A stretch of 11,776 nucleotides of DNA from AG41 sp036522815 (GTDB lineage: Bacteria; Gemmatimonadota; Gemmatimonadetes; Gemmatimonadales; GWC2-71-9): contig DATDFC010000143.1 of assembly GCA_036522815.1 (NCBI GenBank), positions 1 through 11,776 of the forward strand. The letters are read 5' to 3'. The translations under genes and the position numbers were made by a program. Below the pieces are notes generated by a model. It was given only the letters and a program-made list of their open reading frames with translations, was not told the origin of the DNA and made no database searches. Within the stretch, counting starts at the first letter, position 1; each line of letters begins with the position of its first letter. This document shows positions 8,253 through 11,776 of the stretch, piece after piece.

Positions 8253-9539
8253 GTGTTTCCCAACCCGCAGGACGCCCTGCCGCTTCCCGCCCGTCCCAGC
8301 CTCGAGCAGTACCGCAAGCTCGCCAAGGACCTGGTCAAGGCCTGCAGCTCGGGGACCCCGTACGCCATCGGCGCGTGGGCCGATCGCTGGATGGCGTCGC
8401 TCCTTGCCGATTCCGATCAGCGGCCGCGCGATCGCGCGGCGAGTCAGGTCGAGGAGTTCGCGATCCGCGTCATGACCGGCGGACAACGAGCCTGCGTGCT
8501 TGCCGACGCGCAGTTCGTGATCGCCCGTTCCCACGGATTCGAGAGCTGGCCGAAGTTCAGCGCGCACCTCGCTGCCCTCGCGCATGCTGGTGCTCCCTTC
8601 GAAGCTGCTGCGCAGGCGATCGTGGACGGCGACGAGGAGACGCTGCGGCGCTTGCTGCGCGAGCGGCCCGAGCTGATCCGCGCACGCTCGGAGCGCGAGC
8701 ATCGTGCCACGCTGCTGCACTATGTCTCGGCGAACGGGGTGGAAAACTACCGCCAAAAGACCCCGCAGCACATCGTCCGGATTGCCGGGACCCTGCTCGC
8801 GGCCGGCGCCGTCGTGGACGCCGAAGCGAACGTGTATGGCGGGGGATCCACGACACTTGGCCTGGTCGCGACGAGCGCGCATCCGCGCCAGGCGGGAGTC
8901 CAGATTGCCCTGATCCAGCTGCTGCTCGATCACGGCGCGCGGATGGAGCATCCCAATCTCGCCGGCAACGATCATGGGGCGGTGTTCGCGTGCCTCGCGA
9001 ACGGATGTCCGGAGGCGGCCCGATACCTCGCCGACCGCGGTGCGCGCCTCGACCTCGTGGCCGCCGCCGGCGTCGGGCGGCTCGACGTCGTCCAGAGTCT
9101 CGTTGAGCAGGCCGAGGTTTCCGCGCGCGAAATGGCACTGCGGTACGCGGCCGCCTACGGCAACGGGCAGGTCGTACGATTCCTGCTCGACCGCGGGCTG
9201 AAGGTCGACGCGCATACCGGCGAGGGAGAGACCGCGCTGTTCTATACCGTATTGAGCGGTCATCTCGACGTGATCGACCTGTTGCTGGAGCGCGGGGCCC
9301 GTCCCGGCGTGCGGACCCGCTACGGGGGCGACGTGGTCGGAGCGGCGCTGTGGCGGGCCGGGCATGGCGGCGACCCGGACCGCTACGTCACGATCATCGA
9401 AACGCTCGTGGCCGCTGGCGGCCAGGTTCCCGCTCGGCACCCACCGGTGAACGAGACGGTGGATGCCGCGCTGGCGCGCCACGGGAGCGTGGCGGATCCG
9501 GCGCAGTATTGGTGGGGCGAGGAGCCGCGGGCGCGCTGA
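8253..9539 (+). CDS. Ankyrin-repeat protein
   Basis: A 428-residue protein with no signal peptide or membrane helix, so probably cytoplasmic. The GTG at 8253 is chosen because AAAGGAG sits six bases upstream. Residues 1-110 form an N-terminal module with LPARPSLEQYRKLAKDL and ARSHGFESWPKFSAHL. I recall this module in ankyrin proteins of soil bacteria, where GFxSWPxL is a recurrent motif. Ankyrin repeats follow from about 116 onward, with typical loop and helix ends: AAAQAIVDGDEETLRRLLRE, IALIQLLLDHGARME, LANGCPEAARYLADRGARLD, YGNGQVVRFLLDRGLKVDA, and VLSGHLDVIDLLLERGARP. Ankyrin repeats bind other proteins; the partner and role are unknown. Its stop abuts that of the convergent cupredoxin gene with no space for a terminator. 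Confidence 0.85.
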   Translation: MFPNPQDALPLPARPSLEQYRKLAKDLVKACSSGTPYAIGAWADRWMASLLADSDQRPRDRAASQVEEFAIRVMTGGQRACVLADAQFVIARSHGFESWPKFSAHLAALAHAGAPFEAAAQAIVDGDEETLRRLLRERPELIRARSEREHRATLLHYVSANGVENYRQKTPQHIVRIAGTLLAAGAVVDAEANVYGGGSTTLGLVATSAHPRQAGVQIALIQLLLDHGARMEHPNLAGNDHGAVFACLANGCPEAARYLADRGARLDLVAAAGVGRLDVVQSLVEQAEVSAREMALRYAAAYGNGQVVRFLLDRGLKVDAHTGEGETALFYTVLSGHLDVIDLLLERGARPGVRTRYGGDVVGAALWRAGHGGDPDRYVTIIETLVAAGGQVPARHPPVNETVDAALARHGSVADPAQYWWGEEPRAR

Positions 9540-10313
9540 TCACGCGCCCAACGGTGTGAACGTGAAGTCCACCGTCTTGGTCTCGTTCTCTTTGACCGTG
9601 ACGGTGACGGTGCGTGTCCCGTACTTCTCCTGCCACGCCGCGATGGTGTAGGTCCCGGCCGGGAGATCCTTGATCGTGAAGCGGCCGTCCGCGCCGGTCG
9701 TGAAAAAGAAGGGGTGCGGCAACACGCCGGCGTACGCGTGCATCCAGCCGTGCACGTTGCACTCAAACGGCAGCATGACCTCCGGCGTCGTGAAGCTGCG
9801 TTGCGTCGTCATCCCCGCGGCCGGCTGGCTGATGTTGAACGGCCGATTCGCCTTGCCCATCGCCTTGATGTTGTGCAGCAGCGGGTCGCTGTTTTCGATC
9901 TCCAGCGGCTGACCGACCATGATCCCGAACACCCGGGGATGGTACATACACCCCTGCTGCTCGATGACCACGGGCGTCGCAGGCGGGGGGTACTTGGCAT
10001 CGGCCGGCAGGCCCGACTGCACGTACACGAACACGTTGGCCAGCGTGCCGTTGCCGTTCGCCGCGACGATCTCCTCGTGCGGCTTCGTCTGGTAGTCCGC
10101 CTTGCATTTCGGCTCTTCCCGCATATCGACCACCGGGTTCGCGGGCACCTTGCCGACGAACTTGACCTCCCCGGTGACGGTCGCGCCGCCGGCGGTGGGC
10201 CGCGCCAAAGCGGGCGCGGCTGAGGCGGCCCGAGCCGTGGCAGGCTTCTCTCCCCCCGTGCAACCCACGGTGAGCGCCAGCAGCCCGGCGGCGAGTGCGG
10301 TACGTGTAGGCAT
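9540..10313 (-). CDS. Cupredoxin-like lipoprotein with C-terminal carboxypeptidase-regulatory-like domain
   Basis: A 257-residue exported protein from the ATG at 10313, preceded by AGGAGG. The open frame extends 30 codons further upstream, but that stretch overlaps the CHRD gene and lacks a signal. The signal peptide (LAAGLLALTVGC) ends at Cys18, a probable lipidation site. A low-complexity Ala-rich linker runs to about 45. The core at about 46-200 is a cupredoxin-like barrel, with a plausible type-1 copper site formed by His147 (LLHN), Cys185, His188 and Met191 in FECNVHGWM. A prealbumin/carboxypeptidase-regulatory-like segment follows: GADGRFTIKDLPAGTYTIAAW (207-227). Cys70 and Cys122 could form a disulphide. 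Likely a periplasmic or outer-membrane-tethered copper electron carrier or copper binder. It is the second gene of an operon, 25 bases after the CHRD gene. Confidence 0.85.
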   Translation of the reverse strand: MPTRTALAAGLLALTVGCTGGEKPATARAASAAPALARPTAGGATVTGEVKFVGKVPANPVVDMREEPKCKADYQTKPHEEIVAANGNGTLANVFVYVQSGLPADAKYPPPATPVVIEQQGCMYHPRVFGIMVGQPLEIENSDPLLHNIKAMGKANRPFNISQPAAGMTTQRSFTTPEVMLPFECNVHGWMHAYAGVLPHPFFFTTGADGRFTIKDLPAGTYTIAAWQEKYGTRTVTVTVKENETKTVDFTFTPLGA

Positions 10314-10317
10314 GGTC

Positions 10318-10323
10318 CCTCCT
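10318..10323 (-). promoter_or_regulatory. Ribosome binding site of the cupredoxin gene
   Basis: AGGAGG on the minus strand, four bases before the ATG at 10313. It decides that start over the longer upstream frame, which would begin inside the CHRD gene. Confidence 0.75.
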
Positions 10324-10338
10324 GGGATTGATTCCCGG

Positions 10339-10842
10339 TTACCGGTTCGCCACCACCGGTTGAATCCGCAGCTGCCCCCGGATCTCGCCCGCGGGATGCG
10401 CACGGGTGTGCACCGTGACGTAGGCGTCGTCCTGCTGGAGCGCCTGGACGAGCTGGTGCAGTGTCGTCCCGTGAAGGGCGGTCTGCTCGAGCGTCCCGCG
10501 CGCGAGCACCCCCGAGACGGGACCCGGTTTCACGCCCTCGAACAGATCGGCCACGGCCGGCGTCGTGTCACCGGCGTGCCCGATGTGGATGTAGGCGCCC
10601 GTGACGTCGCGCAGCGAGTCGACGTGGAGCTGGTAGTGGACGCGCGGGCCGACCAGCCTCAGCTCGGCGGTGCCGGTGACACGAGTCTCGACCTCCGGCA
10701 CCGCATAGGCGCCGCTCAGCACGGCCACGAACGTCTCGGAGGCCGTGGACCGGTGCGTCGTCGGTTTGTTCGGGGTCTGCGCGGCGGCGGGCCCACCAAT
10801 GACGAGTCCGGCGAATAGGGTCGTGAGTACGGCAGGTCGCAT
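10339..10842 (-). CDS. Secreted CHRD-domain protein
   Basis: A 167-residue exported protein. From the ATG at 10842 a clean Sec signal peptide (LTTLFAGLVIGGPAAA, then Q) is followed by a CHRD domain, first described in chordin, at about 36-160. Family hallmarks seen are FVAVLSGAYAVPEVET (38-53), GTAELRLVGPRVHYQLHV near 57-74, GAYIHIGHAG at 82-91 and the closing AYVTVHTRAHPAGEIRGQL at 140-158. Bacterial CHRD proteins are extracytoplasmic and of poorly known function. Pairing with a cupredoxin is suggestive, and the HxGxxG and VHT/HPAGEIRGQ positions could bind metal, but that is inference. The AAGGAGG at 10850-10856 supports this start. It is the first gene of the minus operon, divergent from marR. 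The same frame stays open upstream for 105 codons with a second signal-like stretch. Confidence 0.88.
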   Translation of the reverse strand: MRPAVLTTLFAGLVIGGPAAAQTPNKPTTHRSTASETFVAVLSGAYAVPEVETRVTGTAELRLVGPRVHYQLHVDSLRDVTGAYIHIGHAGDTTPAVADLFEGVKPGPVSGVLARGTLEQTALHGTTLHQLVQALQQDDAYVTVHTRAHPAGEIRGQLRIQPVVANR

Positions 10843-10849
10843 ACCGTTG

Positions 10850-10856
10850 CCTCCTT
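10850..10856 (-). promoter_or_regulatory. Ribosome binding site of the CHRD gene
   Basis: AAGGAGG on the minus strand, seven bases before the ATG at 10842. It is a strong match that fixes the start just before the signal peptide, despite the frame being open further upstream. Confidence 0.75.
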
Positions 10857-10998
10857 GGGTGAGGAAGACGGCCGGGATACCGAACGGCGGCACGTCAGCT
10901 CCCGGGGGATCTGCATTCCACATCGTCGGGGCGCAGGCTGCCATGAGGGGCAGCGCCAGCAAGAGAAGCGCGGGAACGTGGGCGGTGCCGCGGGTGTG

Positions 10999-11004
10999 AT
11001 AATA
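10999..11004 (-). promoter_or_regulatory. Candidate -10 box for the CHRD-cupredoxin operon
   Basis: TATTAT on the minus strand (5 of 6 to sigma-70 consensus) sits just beside the inverted repeat. No good -35 is found at 16-18 bases, which would fit activator dependence or an atypical promoter. Transcription would start near 10992, giving a leader of about 150 bases. Confidence 0.4.
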
Positions 11005-11005
11005 C

Positions 11006-11021
11006 ATATTGACATCAATAT
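11006..11021. promoter_or_regulatory. Perfect inverted repeat, candidate MarR operator
   Basis: The two 7-base arms ATATTGA and TCAATAT are perfectly complementary around a 2-base spacer, giving a 16-base palindrome within an otherwise GC-rich region. Length and AT-rich symmetric form suit a dimeric winged-helix regulator such as MarR. It overlaps the candidate -35 of marR (11009-11014) and abuts the candidate -10 of the divergent operon, so one bound dimer could repress both. Binding is inferred from position and symmetry. Confidence 0.6.
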
Positions 11022-11036
11022 AGACACCAACATATT
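11009..11036 (+). promoter_or_regulatory. Candidate marR promoter
   Basis: A perfect TTGACA (11009-11014) is followed by a 16-base spacer and CATATT (11031-11036, 4 of 6 to consensus). Transcription would begin near 11043, upstream of the TTG start at 11063 but downstream of an alternative TTG at 11036, which favours the later start. The -35 lies inside the inverted repeat, consistent with autorepression. Confidence 0.45.
11011..11033. repeat. Direct repeats within the AT-rich island
   Basis: GACATCAATAT (11011-11021) recurs 12 bases on as GACACCAACAT (11023-11033), 9 of 11 identical. In addition ACATATT occurs at 11004-11010 and again at 11030-11036, 26 bases apart. This layered repetition suggests two half-sites or two operator copies on nearly the same helix face. 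Confidence 0.5.
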
Positions 11037-11062
11037 TGGCAAGTTCCGCGGGGGGTGGTTCC

Positions 11063-11554
11063 TTGGCACAGCGAGACGCGGCCGGCCGGGCGGCGAAGCG
11101 CACCGACACGACCGAGATCGTCCAGGGGCTGCGTCGCATCGTGAAGGCGTTGCACACCTACTCGCAGGACGTACGCAACGCGTACGGCCTGACGGGGGCG
11201 CAACTGTGGGCGCTCAAGGCGCTCCGGAGCGGCCGCATGTCAACGGGGCGGCTCGCGGCCGCCCTCGCCGTGCATCAAAGCAGCGTATCCATCCTTGTCG
11301 ACCGCCTCGACAAGCGCGGACTGGTCCGTCGCATCCGGGGACGGCTCGATCACCGCTTCGTGGACATCGAGCTCACCAGACGGGGGGCGGCGCTCGCGGC
11401 CGACGCACCGGAAGCCGCGCAGGGCCGCTTGCTGCACGCGCTGGAAGCGATGCCAGCGCGGGAGGTCCGCAGCATCCGTCGCGCCGTCGACCGCCTGGTC
11501 CAGGCGATGGAGGCGACGGACGTGCACGCGCGCTTCTTCTTTGCCGATGCTTGA
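11063..11554 (+). CDS. MarR-family transcriptional regulator
   Basis: A 163-residue winged-helix DNA-binding protein, acting as a dimer. The TTG at 11063 is chosen because GGTGG lies four bases upstream and the predicted transcript begins near 11043; an in-frame TTG at 11036 would sit inside the -10 box. An N-terminal dimerisation helix (EIVQGLRRIVKALHTYSQDV) is followed by the winged helix at about 43-105: LTGAQLWALKAL, MSTGRLAAALAVHQSSVSILVDRLDKRGLV with the recognition helix near 72-84, and the wing RIRGRLDHRFVDIELT carrying the Asp96-x-Arg98 pair typical of MarR. C-terminal helices complete the dimer interface. No cysteine occurs in the protein, so thiol-based redox sensing of the OhrR kind is unlikely. 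It faces the CHRD-cupredoxin operon across a palindromic site and probably controls it and itself; its ligand is unknown. Confidence 0.9.
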   Translation: MAQRDAAGRAAKRTDTTEIVQGLRRIVKALHTYSQDVRNAYGLTGAQLWALKALRSGRMSTGRLAAALAVHQSSVSILVDRLDKRGLVRRIRGRLDHRFVDIELTRRGAALAADAPEAAQGRLLHALEAMPAREVRSIRRAVDRLVQAMEATDVHARFFFADA

Positions 11555-11570
11555 TCCCAACCCACAGTCG

Positions 11571-11576
11571 AGGAGG
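11571..11576 (+). promoter_or_regulatory. Ribosome binding site of the Pal-like gene
   Basis: AGGAGG lies seven bases before the ATG at 11584. An earlier out-of-frame ATG at 11579 is too close to be used. Confidence 0.7.
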
Positions 11577-11583
11577 AGATGCT

Positions 11584-11776
11584 ATGCGTTCCACTGCGTT
11601 GATCGTTCCCCTGGCCCTCGCCTTCGTGGCGAGCGCGTGCCACCATGCCGCCGCGCCGCAGGTCGCCGTGCAGCCGCAGGTCGATTCGGCCGCCCCGGAG
11701 CGGGCGCGTCAGGATTCCATCGCCCGGGCCGAGGCGGAGGCGCGGGCTCGCGAGGCCGCGGAACGGCGGGCGGCCC
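11584..11776 (+). CDS. Start of a lipoprotein, probably Pal/OmpA-type, partial
   Basis: The frame runs off the right edge after 64 complete codons. It starts with a lipoprotein signal (LIVPLALAFVASAC) ending at Cys19, a likely lipidation site. A short Ala/Pro/Gln linker follows, then a charged Ala/Arg/Glu-rich helix (QDSIARAEAEARAREAAERR). This layout, with the phrase xDSIARAEA, is common in peptidoglycan-associated lipoproteins of Gemmatimonadota, where an OmpA domain follows; here that domain would lie outside the window. Pal links the outer membrane to peptidoglycan within the Tol-Pal system, but a simple coiled-coil lipoprotein is also possible. It begins 29 bases after marR and has its own strong ribosome binding site, so it may share the marR transcript. 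Confidence 0.65.
   Translation, partial: MRSTALIVPLALAFVASACHHAAAPQVAVQPQVDSAAPERARQDSIARAEAEARAREAAERRAA

Larger units (their letters stand above)
10843..11062. promoter_or_regulatory. Divergent control region between CHRD operon and marR
   Basis: A 220-base region between divergent genes. Most is GC-rich, but 10999-11037 is strikingly AT-rich and carries the inverted repeat, direct repeats and candidate promoters listed separately. The minus-strand leader would be about 150 bases. It also holds an in-frame open stretch upstream of CHRD with a lipoprotein-like segment, treated here as untranslated. Confidence 0.6.

Noticed and set aside
8205..9482. 425-codon minus-strand frame opposite the ankyrin gene
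   Set aside because: No motif or start signal; the plus-strand ankyrin gene has a good ribosome binding site and clear repeats.
10314..10403. Upstream extension of the cupredoxin frame
   Set aside because: It overlaps the CHRD 3' end, contains no signal peptide and lacks the AGGAGG present before 10313.
11036..11062. Earlier TTG start for marR
   Set aside because: It lies within the candidate -10 box, lacks a ribosome binding site and adds a Gly/Ser stretch not seen in the family.

Overview
This GC-rich window is packed with genes and looks like chromosome from a Gram-negative soil or sediment bacterium. Outer-membrane and lipoprotein genes (a DUF5916-like beta-barrel end, a Pal-like lipoprotein start) and the protein families present suggest Gemmatimonadota or a similar phylum. 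That placement is inferred from family resemblance, not from a marker gene. No rRNA, tRNA, CRISPR array, insertion sequence or phage gene was seen.

Left part (1-8074, all on +). After the end of an outer-membrane protein (1-379) comes a run of seven genes with gaps of 10 bases or fewer: glpF (glycerol facilitator), glpK (glycerol kinase), nagB (glucosamine-6-phosphate deaminase), a secreted GH30 glycosidase, a DrrA-like ABC ATPase, its ABC-2 permease, and a secreted or lipid-anchored beta-propeller protein. glpF/glpK share an ATGA overlap and nagB/GH30 share a GTGA overlap, so translation is probably coupled. The first four form a plausible scavenging set: GH30 releases sugar from a glycoside or glycolipid outside the cytoplasm, glycerol enters and is phosphorylated, and NagB feeds amino sugar into glycolysis. 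The ABC pair and propeller may simply share the transcript.

Middle (8075-9539). A 178-base gap holds a possible weak hairpin and a -10-like box, followed by an ankyrin-repeat protein gene. Its stop codon directly abuts the stop codon of the next, convergent gene.

Right part (9540-11776). A two-gene minus-strand operon encodes a secreted CHRD-domain protein and a cupredoxin-like lipoprotein with a type-1 copper ligand set. It diverges from a marR-family regulator. The shared 220-base control region contains a strikingly AT-rich island with a perfect 7+7 inverted repeat and two direct repeats, overlapping predicted promoters in both directions: a likely MarR operator. Downstream of marR begins a probable Pal/OmpA-type lipoprotein that runs off the window.

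The most interesting part is the MarR / CHRD / cupredoxin control locus. The unusual glycerol - amino sugar - GH30 gene order comes second. I see no clear evidence of a wholly new defence or mobile system.
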